Source: Nostoc sp. UHCC 0302
GTDB lineage: Bacteria; Cyanobacteriota; Cyanobacteriia; Cyanobacteriales; Nostocaceae
NCBI RefSeq assembly: GCF_038096175.1
Contig: NZ_CP151099.1
Span: forward strand, 4,496,501 to 4,560,500
Length of the DNA: 64,000 nt
Reading direction: 5' to 3'
Made by a program: the position numbers and the translations under genes. The notes under the pieces are model-generated. The model did not search any database and was not told where the DNA came from. It saw only the letters and a list, made by a program, of their open reading frames with translations. Each line of letters begins with the position of its first letter. Within the stretch, counting starts at the first letter, position 1. This document shows positions 9,543 to 18,272 of this stretch, piece after piece.

Positions 9543-10310
9543 TGTTTTTACTCACAAATTTATACGTAGATAGCGTTCCCATTATTTGCTGAGAACAAAC
9601 ATAGCAAGGATTACACTTGTGGCTAGGGTTTTGTAGTTTGCTATACGGAACTATTTTAATTTTGACGCTACACACCCTAAAATAATTTAAAGATATATTA
9701 AGATTGTCAAAGTTTCCTGACATTAGTCCAATAATACGCATTATCCAAGAATGTCACAGTAGTTAGTTTAACTTGCTGGGCTAGCTAGGTTGCCTCTAGT
9801 CAAAAGGACTGAAAGCTATGCAGGAACTGCCTTAAAACCAAATTTGGCGCACGGGAGTAGTTCATATAGCGATCGCTGCTTATCACAATAATCACCACAA
9901 AGTATTTGATGAGGCTAGTAGTATTTATCCAAAAGGAAAACAAACTAGAAAATGTGTCAAATATATAGTGTATAATCCCTTACTAGTTATAATTGAATAC
10001 ATCCACTATTAAAGCTCTTAGCCTAGCATCTGTAAACGATTTCTTCAATAAATCAGTAATAGTCTAGTAAATTCTGGCACTTTTGTAACATAATTTTACT
10101 TAAACCAATCCCTCTAGGAGAATAAGTGATTCTTAATCAGGTTGTGTAAATCACTAGCAACAAAATTAATAATTTTGCTTGAAGTTATGACTTTTACTAT
10201 TGATATTTGACTTTGTTGCAAAATCTCAACATTGGCTAAATAAGTCAAAGGTGGCAGGGGAGCAGGGGGACAAGCAGAATAAATAACTAATCTAATGACT
10301 TTTGCCTCTT

Positions 10311-10363
10311 GTACAGACGCGATTAATCGCGTCTCTGAGTCTCTGAGATTAATCGCGTCTCAG
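10311..10363. repeat. Two REP-like palindromes in tandem
   Basis: GACGCGATTAATCGCGTC is a perfect palindrome here, followed after CTGAG words by a second partial copy (AGATTAATCGCGTCTCAG). It belongs to the GAGACGCGAT family clustered at the RAYT gene near 38 kb. Confidence 0.7.
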
Positions 10364-10409
10364 CATTTATGCAACTAACAATCTCTGAACCAGGTATAGT
10401 CATATTGAA

Positions 10410-10434
10410 ACAGACGCAACCTAGTTACGTCTGT
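10410..10434. repeat. Hairpin with ACAGACG / CGTCTGT arms
   Basis: Seven-base arms surround an 11-base loop. It looks like a degenerate relative of the neighbouring REP palindrome. Confidence 0.45.
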
Positions 10435-10618
10435 AAAGTGTTTGGCGAATTTCCAGAGGTTAATTGTTCTGAAGTTACATTGTTCTTTAAGTCACTAAAG
10501 TTCCTTTAGAATACGTGTCAGGGCGTAAGCAAACAAGAAACGCAGAAGGAAAAAATTTATAAAAATCTTCACCCTTAGACCCCTACACGCTTACACCCTT
10601 ATACCCTTCTTCTTTGAC

Positions 10619-11029
10619 TTATTCCTCATCATCTTGATTTATGCCATCCTCGACGACTGCCTCATCTTCTAACGGACGCTCATGTTTAAGTTGGTTCAAC
10701 AGCGTCAGTACCTTAGTACCTCGTTCTATAGAGCGGTCTTCGATAAACAGTACCTCTGGTGTACGGCGTAGCCTTACCCGCGCACCAAGTTCGCTACGGA
10801 CGTAACCCGTGGCCGATTTTAAGCCTGCCATTGTTTCTGCTTTAGCTTCTTCTGTACCATAGATGCTGACGTAGATTTTGGCGTGTTGCAGATCGCCAGA
10901 AACATCAACATCAGTAACACTTACCATTCCTGTACCTACACGGTCATCTTTAATGCCGTTGAGCAGCATTTGGCTAACTTCCCGTTTGATCAATTCAGCA
11001 ACGCGGGAAACGCGGCGATTTGTAGCCAT
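10619..11029 (-). CDS. rbfA: Ribosome-binding factor A
   Basis: RbfA binds the 30S subunit and helps 16S rRNA 5'-end maturation, mainly in the cold. The 136 residues carry the family pattern: [17 protein letters not shown] at the N-terminus, [20 protein letters not shown] in the KH-like core, [24 protein letters not shown], and an acidic tail ([16 protein letters not shown]) common in cyanobacterial versions. It follows the DUF751 gene on the same strand, a pairing I recall from other cyanobacteria, with a palindromic repeat between them. Confidence 0.95.
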   Translation of the reverse strand: MATNRRVSRVAELIKREVSQMLLNGIKDDRVGTGMVSVTDVDVSGDLQHAKIYVSIYGTEEAKAETMAGLKSATGYVRSELGARVRLRRTPEVLFIEDRSIERGTKVLTLLNQLKHERPLEDEAVVEDGINQDDEE

Positions 11030-11101
11030 AAAAATTTAGCCTCCTCACAGAGGTTGTACGACGTAAATAAATTAGGAGCAAATTTAGATAGACAGTACTT
11101 A

Positions 11102-11130
11102 GCGATGCCAACGGCGGGCAAAGCCTACGC
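11102..11130. repeat. Palindromic repeat, family B
   Basis: It reads GCGATGCCAACGGCGGGCAA then AGCCTACGC and lies between the DUF751 gene and rbfA. Confidence 0.6.
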
Positions 11131-11164
11131 AAAGCTAAGAGCAACTATCTGTTCTAGCCTTAGT

Positions 11165-11371
11165 CTAGATTGTACTCAAGCCCAGCATTGCACGTAGGGT
11201 GAGAGTCACAAAGACCAAGCTACTTACAAATAAACCTAAAATGGCAATTAAGGTGACTGGGCGTTTGAACAATGGCACTAATGGCGCAAAAGTGTTCAGC
11301 AACACGCCTAAGAGGACAGTAATGAAATAGCGGGGGTAGCGAAAGACGTTATCCCAAAATCCGTCAAACAT
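11165..11371 (-). CDS. DUF751 (Ycf33-like) small membrane protein
   Basis: A 68-residue protein with two hydrophobic segments (YFITVLLGVLLNTFAPLV and VTLIAILGLFVSSLVFVTLTL) and an N-terminal MFDGFWDNVFRYPRYF, the hallmark of DUF751, which is related to plastid Ycf33. The function is unknown; it is probably a thylakoid or plasma-membrane protein. It is upstream of rbfA and likely in its operon. Confidence 0.87.
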   Translation of the reverse strand: MFDGFWDNVFRYPRYFITVLLGVLLNTFAPLVPLFKRPVTLIAILGLFVSSLVFVTLTLRAMLGLSTI

Positions 11372-11535
11372 TTGAATGTAAACTACCTTGTTATAGACTT
11401 ACGTTTGTTTTGCTGTGCTTAATCTACTTAATTGTAATCTATGAGGCTGGAAAATTAGTCAGTTAAGATAAAATATGCTTCGTCAGTTATATTAACTATA
11501 TTTAGTCATGATTATTTTAGTTAAATCGTAAGTAA

Positions 11536-12393
11536 ATGGTAATTCAAATCTCTAAGGAAACTTGCCCGCGTCCATTTTTGAAGTGGGCAGGGGGTAAAGG
11601 TAGGTTAATCCAACAATATATTCCTTATTTTCCTAAGAATTACAAGACTTACTATGAGCCATTTCTTGGTGGCGGTGCTGTTTTTTTCTACCTACAACCA
11701 ACTGCCGCAGCCTTAACTGACATTAACGCCGAATTAGTTACTACTTATCGCTGTGTTAGAGATAACGTTGAAGACTTAATCTGGCTTTTAAAAGAGCATC
11801 AAGATAAACATTCAAAAGATTACTACTATAATGTACGTGATAATCCTGGGTCTACTGATTTAGAAAAAGCTGCTCGTCTAATTTATCTTAATAAGACCTG
11901 TTTTAATGGTCTTTACCGGGTAAACTCACAAGGTAAATTCAATGTACCATTAGGCAGATATGATAATCCTAATATTTGTCCTGAAGATTTGCTGCGAGCA
12001 GACTCAGTAGCACTTTCTCAGACCCAAATTCAACACGAAGATTTTATAAAAGTACTAAATTATGCAACTAGCAGTGATGACTTTGTTTTTTTTGATCCAC
12101 CTTACCATCCGATAAGTGAAACCAGCTATTTTACTGCTTATAGTCCAAATTCTTTTAACAAAAAAGACCAAGAACGTTTGAGAGATACTTGTGCAGAGTT
12201 AGCAAATCGTGGTGTAAAAGTTATGATTTGTAACTCTGATTGCGAATTTATTAGAAAAATTTATATAGATATTAATTTTGAAGTACATAGAATAAAAGCA
12301 GCGCGAACAATTAACTCTAATACAAAAAATAGAGGCATGATTTATGAATTATTAATCACATCTTTTAAAGATTTTTATTTGCCCAAGCAATAA
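11536..12393 (+). CDS. DNA adenine methyltransferase, D12 (Dam) class
   Basis: This 285-residue enzyme should transfer a methyl group from S-adenosylmethionine to N6 of adenine. The N-terminal PRPFLKWAGGKGRL and EPFLGGGAVFFYL form the cofactor site, and VFFDPPY (Asp187 to Tyr190) is the catalytic DPPY motif. The order is that of alpha-class Dam/DpnM enzymes, whose usual target is GATC, though specificity cannot be read here. Its 3' end overlaps by 29 bp the 3' end of the opposing nuclease gene, so the pair looks like a compact restriction-modification unit. It is AT-richer than neighbours such as larC, which fits acquisition by transfer. Confidence 0.93.
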   Translation: MVIQISKETCPRPFLKWAGGKGRLIQQYIPYFPKNYKTYYEPFLGGGAVFFYLQPTAAALTDINAELVTTYRCVRDNVEDLIWLLKEHQDKHSKDYYYNVRDNPGSTDLEKAARLIYLNKTCFNGLYRVNSQGKFNVPLGRYDNPNICPEDLLRADSVALSQTQIQHEDFIKVLNYATSSDDFVFFDPPYHPISETSYFTAYSPNSFNKKDQERLRDTCAELANRGVKVMICNSDCEFIRKIYIDINFEVHRIKAARTINSNTKNRGMIYELLITSFKDFYLPKQ

Positions 12394-12859
12394 ATCTATC
12401 TAAGCTATAAACTGCTAGTAAATTGTGGTTATCGTTAACTCTTGCTTTTAGCCATTTGCTTGCACCTTCTCGCATCCCTTCACCACCTAAAATCACAATA
12501 GTTGGTGCAGGATAATAGTGCTGGATATTCATATTTAAATAAGGGAACTTTTCATCAACTGAACCAGGACTTTCTTGCCATTTACACTCAATAATTAAAC
12601 CAGATGGCATTGCTGATGAGCCAATAACATAAAAGTCAGCTTTCAAATCAGTATGATAAATTCCAGTGCCAATATAAACCTCTTTTCCATAGCGTTTTGG
12701 TAACAAAGCTGCATTTAATATCAATTCTTTCGGGACATAATTTCCTACTTGGAAATAATTATGTCCATTTAAAATTGCTTCTACATTAATTTCTAAAATT
12801 TTACCAGCCTTATTTGCCCGTCCGCCTTGAGTCAGAGCCATTCTCAACTCCTCTGCCAA
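12365..12859 (-). CDS. PD-(D/E)XK nuclease, probable restriction endonuclease
   Basis: The 164 residues contain a PD-(D/E)XK core: Asp75 in HTDLKADFYVIG, then after 16 residues the E-x-K of LIIECKWQ (Glu91, Lys93) with a following Gln95. An early helix with KAGKILEINVEAIL gives the preceding Glu. No other domain is present. It faces the adenine methylase and overlaps its 3' end, so I infer that it cuts the sequence which the methylase protects. The exact family and recognition site are not known to me. The start is the ATG at 12859. Confidence 0.78.
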   Translation of the reverse strand: MAEELRMALTQGGRANKAGKILEINVEAILNGHNYFQVGNYVPKELILNAALLPKRYGKEVYIGTGIYHTDLKADFYVIGSSAMPSGLIIECKWQESPGSVDEKFPYLNMNIQHYYPAPTIVILGGEGMREGASKWLKARVNDNHNLLAVYSLDRFIAWANKNL

Positions 12860-13252
12860 AAGTCCCGCTTATTCTAGGATTCCACGGAAGCGGTAACAAA
12901 TACTCTGTTACTTAATATGAATTTTTGATTTTGGCTATAGCAAACAAGATAAATAGAAGGATAAATCTGGTAAATTTGTACTAAATAAATACAAATGTAT
13001 TAATAAATTGGACAAGGAAAAGGCTACTAATTCAGGTAATGGCTCAAGGAGTAGTAAATAAAATTGAGCTTACATAAATTCAATCATTTTGCTTTTGCCT
13101 TAGTACACGGTTCCGTAAATTCATGGTCAATTGAGGGTTTAAGTTTAAACGCATAGGCGCTTCGCCTTCCCCCAAGATAGAGGCGCAGAGTATAGCGCAA
13201 AGGAGCGCAAAGTTTGTTTAAGTCTATTGGCTATAAATTAATGCAAAGGTAC
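12860..13252. other. Intergenic between nuclease and HetZ-family gene
   Basis: No gene seen. It is AT-rich, with a GC-rich repeat-like patch at 13140-13212 (GCATAGGCGCTTCGCCTTCC, then repeated GCGCAAAG words). Confidence 0.45.
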
Positions 13253-14473
13253 TTAGCCCGCTTGTACTTCAGTATTACCGTTGCGAATAGACCATGCTAT
13301 TTCTAAAAGTTGAGTCCAGCGTTTTTGTAGCTGTTTGGGAGTGCATTTAATGACTTTAGCGATCGCTTGATCACTCTCTCGTGCAGTTTTCAATTGTAAG
13401 ATTTGCTGCTGTTGTTCTGTGAGTTGATTCAAAAAGACTTGCCACTGCTGGGAAGACAATCCTAATTTTTGCTCTAAACCCGCGCCCAACCATTGATGTA
13501 CTAATTGCCAATGGTGTTGTTTGGCAAACTTTTCTACATGATACTTAAACCGCTGTTGCAAATAGTCGCGCTGACGGCTTGTTAAACCGAGAATTTGGTC
13601 AATTTCTGGTGCTGAAAGGTCTTGGAGTTTGAGGGTGAGGTAGTTCATACAGTCAGATTGACCTTGAGCCTCTAGGTATTTCATCAATTCCGAAATGACG
13701 CGATCGCGTTCTGACTCTTCAGATGGGTCAAAATTAGCTTTGGCAATCATTTGCGATCGCAACTGTTGTACTGCCGAGTTACGTTGATAAGATTCTGCTT
13801 CTTCACCCTTAGCAGACTCCACCGCCATTTCAATATCTACAGTAGTTTCTTGGGGCTGACGCCGAGCAAAACCTTGAGCGCGGAGGATAATTAATTGCTG
13901 ATTTGCACCACCAGGTAAATTGATGCGACGTTTGGCATATTGCTCAGTAAACGCCATGTATTCAGCTAGTTGCAATTGAGTACGCGGCGTGTGATCTTCT
14001 GGTAGTTCGTTTTCTCTGCGGAAAGCTTTGATCGCTTCGATATAAAATGCTTGGAGGAAATCTTCAATTAAGCTGTAACGCGCTTCAAACCCCAACTCTG
14101 AGCCAGATATAGTCACATGGCGATACACCATAGCACCTAAATTGCTATGTAATTCCACTCGTCCTTGTTTTGAACCCAATTGATAGTAACGCAGACACTT
14201 CTGTAAACGATGCCTTCCTAACGTCAGCTGCCAAGACTGGATTTGCCCAGATGTTTGGATACGGGAACTTTTATCGCAAATACGTTCTACTTCTTTGGCT
14301 ATGCGTTTTGCTAAAGCTTCCACACACTTTGCTGCTGCTTTCACTTGTGGTTGCATTTCCTCAGACAGCAATTGAATTAAAGTATCAGTGCTGCTGGTTG
14401 AGAATTCTTCGCTCGAAATGTGGTTTTGAAAAACGGGTGTAGAGTTTGGTAGATTGGCTACATTAGCTTTCAT
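13253..14473 (-). CDS. HetZ-family heterocyst differentiation protein
   Basis: The protein (406 residues from the ATG at 14473) matches my memory of the HetZ family: RIAKEVERICDKSSRIQ, the hallmark RHRLQKCLRYYQLGSKQGRVELH, EDFLQAFYIEAIKAFRRENELP, EYMAFTEQYAKRRINLPG and GLTSRQRDYLQQRFKYHV. In Anabaena HetZ acts early in heterocyst commitment and is under HetR. The C-terminal LTEQQQQILQLK with SDQAIAKVIKCTPKQLQKRW resembles a sigma-factor-like DNA-binding helix-turn-helix. I chose 14473 because a GGA-containing ribosome site precedes it; the frame stays open to 14563. patU, normally next to hetZ, is not seen downstream, so this may be a paralogue rather than hetZ itself. Confidence 0.75.
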   Translation of the reverse strand: MKANVANLPNSTPVFQNHISSEEFSTSSTDTLIQLLSEEMQPQVKAAAKCVEALAKRIAKEVERICDKSSRIQTSGQIQSWQLTLGRHRLQKCLRYYQLGSKQGRVELHSNLGAMVYRHVTISGSELGFEARYSLIEDFLQAFYIEAIKAFRRENELPEDHTPRTQLQLAEYMAFTEQYAKRRINLPGGANQQLIILRAQGFARRQPQETTVDIEMAVESAKGEEAESYQRNSAVQQLRSQMIAKANFDPSEESERDRVISELMKYLEAQGQSDCMNYLTLKLQDLSAPEIDQILGLTSRQRDYLQQRFKYHVEKFAKQHHWQLVHQWLGAGLEQKLGLSSQQWQVFLNQLTEQQQQILQLKTARESDQAIAKVIKCTPKQLQKRWTQLLEIAWSIRNGNTEVQAG

Positions 14474-14879
14474 AACTTTTCCTAAGAGTAGTATTGCACC
14501 GTAATTACAACGCAGACACAGCAATAGAGGCTGGACTTGGCTGGAGAATTTTGTAACATTCATCCATCAAGAAATATCGCGTGTATTGCTCACACATAAA
14601 GTTCATATATTAAGACTGTAGTAAATACGAAATAGTTACAGGGATATCAATGTGTCGGTTTTTTCACAAGCCACCACATCGACGCTGGCACATAGATATC
14701 CAGAATTTACTCAAAGTTATCGAATGCCTTGTTATGCCGAATTTTACCGCTAATCTGTTCTACCCAGGGTATAGGCGTTACCCCTCATAGACATCGCTTT
14801 TAATTATGACAATCTCAAAACTGGAGTCATTAAAATCACATTTTCCGAAACTGAGGGATGTGCCTGTGAAGACTAACTT
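14474..14879. promoter_or_regulatory. Upstream region of the HetZ-family gene, candidate HetR half-site
   Basis: This gap separates the HetZ-family start from the 3' end of the threonylcarbamoyl-AMP synthase. On the plus strand at about 14768-14790, GTATAGGCGTTACCCCTCAT contains ACCCCTCAT, matching half of the HetR-binding site I recall for hetP. The other half is poor. No other element is clear. Confidence 0.35.
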
Positions 14880-15539
14880 TTATACCCATGCTGCTGCTGC
14901 TTCCCAACCTAAACCCCTCCGTGTAATTAATGCTTCATCTCCCGTTAAGTCCAAGATGGTAGACACTTCAGATGTAGGTTCCTCGCCAGTATCTACAATT
15001 ACATCTACCAAGTTGTCTAAACGGTCAAATAGCTCTACTCTTGACAGAATAGGTTCTGGAGCTACTCCATCCGTTCCATCATTTGCCTCATCTGGTGGCA
15101 GATGTGCTGAAGTCGAAATAATCGGATTGCTCAAAGCTTCCAGCAGAGCCAAACAAACAGTATGGTTTGGTACTCTAATCCCAGTAGTTTTTCGCTTAGG
15201 GCTTTGCACCAACCGCGGTACTAATTTGGTAGCTGGTAGGAGAAACGTGTATGGGCCTGGTATCAGGCGCTTCATAATCCGATAGGCTGTGTCACTTACG
15301 AAGGCATAAGTTGCCACATTTGAAAGCGAGGGACATAAAAATGTCAGTGGTTTATCATTCGCAAGCTGCTTAATTTGCCGCACTCTTTCTACCGCCGACT
15401 TGGCATTCAAATCACAACCGATCGCATAGACTGTATCAGTAGGGTAAAGCATAACCGCGCCACTTAAGAGCGCCGACTTTATTTCCTCTATTCGACGAAT
15501 TTGAGGATTATCCGGATGAACTGGGAAAAGTTTTGCCAT
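14880..15539 (-). CDS. L-threonylcarbamoyladenylate synthase, Sua5/YciO/YrdC family
   Basis: Enzymes of this family make threonylcarbamoyl-AMP from threonine, bicarbonate and ATP for the t6A modification of ANN-decoding tRNAs. The 219 residues show the YrdC core: GAVMLYPTDTVYAIGCDL, VERVRQIK, KPLTFLCPSLSNV, GPYTFLLPATKLVP, TGIRVPNH and ISTSAH. The protein is closer to the single-domain YciO/YrdC branch than to two-domain Sua5. Whether it is the cell's main t6A enzyme or a YciO paralogue cannot be settled from the motifs. It is divergent from larC. Confidence 0.88.
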   Translation of the reverse strand: MAKLFPVHPDNPQIRRIEEIKSALLSGAVMLYPTDTVYAIGCDLNAKSAVERVRQIKQLANDKPLTFLCPSLSNVATYAFVSDTAYRIMKRLIPGPYTFLLPATKLVPRLVQSPKRKTTGIRVPNHTVCLALLEALSNPIISTSAHLPPDEANDGTDGVAPEPILSRVELFDRLDNLVDVIVDTGEEPTSEVSTILDLTGDEALITRRGLGWEAAAAWV

Positions 15540-15675
15540 AGCACAGAAGGGAAGGGAGTGGGGGAGTGAAAGCAGGGGAGCAGGGGAGCAGAGGAGAATA
15601 ACTAAATAACTCTTGACCGTTGTACAGACGCGATTAATCGCGTTTCTACTCTTGATTATTAACTAACTTATCTAT
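15540..15675. repeat. Divergent intergenic with purine-rich repeat and REP palindrome
   Basis: At 15548-15596 there is a GGGAG/CAGGGGAG-rich repeat, and at 15622-15649 a REP-like palindrome (GTACAGACGCGATTAATCGC then GTTTCTAC), nearly identical to the element at 10311. Confidence 0.65.
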
Positions 15676-16956
15676 ATGAGTAAAATAGCTTATCTTCAAT
15701 GTCCGACGGGGATTTCTGGTGATATGTGCCTGGGAGCCTTAGTTAGTCTTGGTGTTCCTGTGGAGTATTTAATTGAAAAACTCAATGGCTTGGGTATTGA
15801 ACAGGAGTATAAGTTAAGAGCAGAACTTGTTCAACGTAATGGTCAACAGGCGACTAAAGTTCATGTAGATTTAGTAGAGCATCATCATGACCATGACCAC
15901 GAACACACTCATCATCATGGACGACATCTGCCAGAAATAGAGCGGATGATTCTCAAAGCGGGGTTACCATCACGGGCAGAAGCTTGGAGTTTGGCGGTAT
16001 TTCGACGGCTAGCAATTGCAGAAGGTGCAGTACATGGCATTGCCCCAGAAAAAGTTCATTTCCATGAAGTAGGGGCTGTGGATGCGATCGCGGATATTGT
16101 TGGCACTTGTCTAGGTTTGGATTGGTTGGGGATTGAGAGCAATAAGGAGGGATTGCCTTTACTATACTGCTCGCCGTTTCCGACTGGGGGCGGCACTGTG
16201 CGGGCAGCACATGGTCAAATGGCAGTACCAGTACCAGCAGTATTAAAGCTGTGGGAAATGCGGGGTTGTCCAGTTTATAGCAACGGCATTGAACGAGAAC
16301 TGGTGACACCGACAGGAGCCGCGATCGCCACTACTTTGGCAACAGATTTTGGTGCGCCACCTCCTATTTCTATTAAACAGGTAGGTTTGGGAGCAGGAAC
16401 GATAAATTTACCCATTCCCAATATACTACGGCTATGGTTGGGTGAAAGCACAAGTTTACAGCCAGAATTGGCTAATTTTGCAGATACTAGCCCAAATTTA
16501 GAAACCATAACAGTACTAGAAACCCAAGTTGATGACTTAAATCCGCAAGCGATCGGCTATGTGTTTGAGGCGTTGTTTGCGGCTGGTGCTGTGGATGTCT
16601 TCACCCAGCCGATAGGAATGAAAAAGTCTCGTCCAGGGATTTTGCTGACTGTGATCTGTCATCCAGAAAAGTTGCTCAGTTGTGAAGCGGTTTTATTTCG
16701 CGAAACCACCACTTTGGGAATCCGCCGAACGACTGGACAACGCGCCATCTTGGAACGAGAAATTCAACAAGTGGAAACTGAATATGGTAAGGTGCGCGTC
16801 AAAGTAGCATGGAAAGGACAATCACCAGAAAAAGTTATTGCTAATGTGCAGCCAGAATATGAAGATTGTGCAGACTTAGCGCGAAAATATAATATTCCCT
16901 GGCGCGAAATTCAACGGCTGGCGCTACAAAGGTGGTATTTAGAAAATCAAACTTAG
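15676..16956 (+). CDS. larC: LarC-like nickel insertion protein (nickel-pincer cofactor)
   Basis: LarC is the CTP-dependent enzyme that inserts nickel into the pincer cofactor of lactate racemase and related enzymes. The 426 residues start with [17 protein letters not shown], typical of the family, and carry a His-rich nickel-binding stretch at residues 69-84 ([15 protein letters not shown]). Other family segments are [37 protein letters not shown] and GMKKSRPG. The length is normal. larA, larB and larE are not in this window, so the client enzyme is unknown. Many cyanobacteria carry this gene on its own. Confidence 0.9.
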   Translation: MSKIAYLQCPTGISGDMCLGALVSLGVPVEYLIEKLNGLGIEQEYKLRAELVQRNGQQATKVHVDLVEHHHDHDHEHTHHHGRHLPEIERMILKAGLPSRAEAWSLAVFRRLAIAEGAVHGIAPEKVHFHEVGAVDAIADIVGTCLGLDWLGIESNKEGLPLLYCSPFPTGGGTVRAAHGQMAVPVPAVLKLWEMRGCPVYSNGIERELVTPTGAAIATTLATDFGAPPPISIKQVGLGAGTINLPIPNILRLWLGESTSLQPELANFADTSPNLETITVLETQVDDLNPQAIGYVFEALFAAGAVDVFTQPIGMKKSRPGILLTVICHPEKLLSCEAVLFRETTTLGIRRTTGQRAILEREIQQVETEYGKVRVKVAWKGQSPEKVIANVQPEYEDCADLARKYNIPWREIQRLALQRWYLENQT

Positions 16957-17022
16957 GTAAAAATATTCCCAGGCGATCGCCTGGGAACTGGAGAACTTAT
17001 AGCAATTGGCTCTTGACTAACA

Positions 17023-17616
17023 TCAGCTAGCGTTTTTAATTGTATTGTTCACTGCTGAGCCTGCGTCTTCAGCTCCACGCTTAACACTTGTGGTTACGTC
17101 TTCGGTAGCATTCTGGGTATTGCTCTTGATATTTTCAATTCCTCTCTTAGTCCCTTTAGCTACACCTTCGCCTAATTCCTCAGCAGAACTCCCAATATCA
17201 TCACTCAGGTTCTTCACCCTTTGACCAAACGGTGTACCTTTGCGATAGTTTTCAACATACTGCCCTGGAGAATCAATACCCTTCTCATCAACATTCTTCT
17301 TAGCATTTTTTGCCAGCGCACCAGCTCTATCATTTGATGCCTTTTCATCTGCTCCCCCTCTGGGGTCTACATCACTAAAGTTATTCATCCCACCACGAGG
17401 AGAAGATAGAGGATAATCTTTTGTGGGATCGTATCTTTGTTGGCTATAAGATGATTGGGTAGAAGTTTGTGGGGGTTGGGCAGAGGGTTGTGGTGGTTGT
17501 GCTGCAATATCTGGGCGATTACAAGCCTGTGTCAAAAATAGGAACATTCCTGCCACAAGCACCGTTAAAATTTTTACGGGACGAATGTTTTTCAGCCAAG
17601 CAATTACTTTTTTCAT
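17023..17616 (-). CDS. Predicted lipoprotein, paralogue of the next gene
   Basis: A 197-residue protein with a lipoprotein signal (ILTVLVAGMFLFLTQAC, lipid Cys32), then a Pro/Gln/Ser-rich linker and a long polar C-terminal half rich in Gly, Lys, Asp and Asn. The tail has loosely repeated helical words (GEGVAKGTKRGIENIKSNT, SVKRGAEDAGSAVNNTIKN), like LEA or apolipoprotein-type repeats. It shares its N-terminal plan with the adjacent gene at 17715. Both may belong to a cyanobacterial lipoprotein family I recall as DUF6658, but I am unsure. Function unknown. Confidence 0.75.
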   Translation of the reverse strand: MKKVIAWLKNIRPVKILTVLVAGMFLFLTQACNRPDIAAQPPQPSAQPPQTSTQSSYSQQRYDPTKDYPLSSPRGGMNNFSDVDPRGGADEKASNDRAGALAKNAKKNVDEKGIDSPGQYVENYRKGTPFGQRVKNLSDDIGSSAEELGEGVAKGTKRGIENIKSNTQNATEDVTTSVKRGAEDAGSAVNNTIKNAS

Positions 17617-17714
17617 AGTCTATAACCCTTGCGTTTTTGTGTTCAACTTAAACGTTAACCAAGTAGAATTTCGAGCAAATTTTTCATCTCAGTCATTGAG
17701 ACAAAATCAGATTT

Positions 17715-18272
17715 CTACTTGCCGACTGCTGGATTTTTTTGTAATTCTGGTCTGGCAGCTGCTTCATCTGCCTTGTCGTTCAAAAATTCTGAAGCTTTTC
17801 CAAAGGTGTCTTTCACAATCCCAAGTCTATCTTTGGCTCGCTCCCCTACGCTTGATTGGTTCTGAACCAAACCGCCTGGTTCAGGCTGTTGGAAGTTTTC
17901 CTTAGTGATAAATGGCAGTTCTGCTTCTTTTTCAACTCTACCTTCAGGAGTTTCAGCACCTGGATAAAGTATCTCTGAGTCTTGATTTGTGGCAATCAAT
18001 AATTGTGAGCTTGGCTGTAAGTTAGCTTGGTCATCTCCTTTTTTGTTTATTACTTTCGGATCGGTAGACATTCTGTAATTAGTATATTTGTCTCCTCCGT
18101 TCTTATAAGGATTGTTAGCTCCACCAGCTTGTACAGCAGGATTTTGTGGATTTGCTCCTTGAGCATTTGCTCCACTACAAGCAGTGCTAACTATCAACAA
18201 TAGTCCAGCCAAAAATATAGTTAAAATCTGGCGCAGTCGCAGTTTTTTCCAAAAATCAATCACGTTATTCAC
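17715..18272 (-). CDS. Predicted lipoprotein, paralogue of the previous gene
   Basis: This 185-residue protein has a signal peptide and lipobox (LRQILTIFLAGLLLIVSTAC, lipid Cys33) followed by an Asn/Gly/Ala-rich linker and a polar C-terminus with a helix (KDTFGKASEFLNDKADEAAA). The first 33 residues line up with those of the downstream gene (VI.W or VIDFWKK, then ILT.. .AG), so the two probably arose by tandem duplication. They lie 98 bp apart on the same strand and could be one transcript. A good ribosome site (GGAGGA) lies just before the ATG at 18272. Confidence 0.78.
   Translation of the reverse strand: MNNVIDFWKKLRLRQILTIFLAGLLLIVSTACSGANAQGANPQNPAVQAGGANNPYKNGGDKYTNYRMSTDPKVINKKGDDQANLQPSSQLLIATNQDSEILYPGAETPEGRVEKEAELPFITKENFQQPEPGGLVQNQSSVGERAKDRLGIVKDTFGKASEFLNDKADEAAARPELQKNPAVGK

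Larger units (their letters stand above)
9543..10618. other. 1.1-kb gene-free region with repeats
   Basis: I find no convincing gene. Features are REP-like palindromes at 10311-10363 and 10410-10434, a purine-rich repeat around 10248-10280 (GGTGGCAGGGGAGCAGGGGG) and a pyrimidine-rich run at 10569-10615 with repeated ACCC words. The part from 9770 to 9850 is less AT-rich and could hold a small RNA, but I recognise none. Confidence 0.5.

Noticed and set aside
9770-9850. A 6S RNA or SRP RNA
   Set aside because: I compared it from memory with the conserved core of these RNAs and found no matching loop or tetraloop.
14806-15285. A 159-residue plus-strand frame
   Set aside because: It is antisense to the threonylcarbamoyl-AMP synthase, whose motifs are complete; the antisense translation has no recognisable character.
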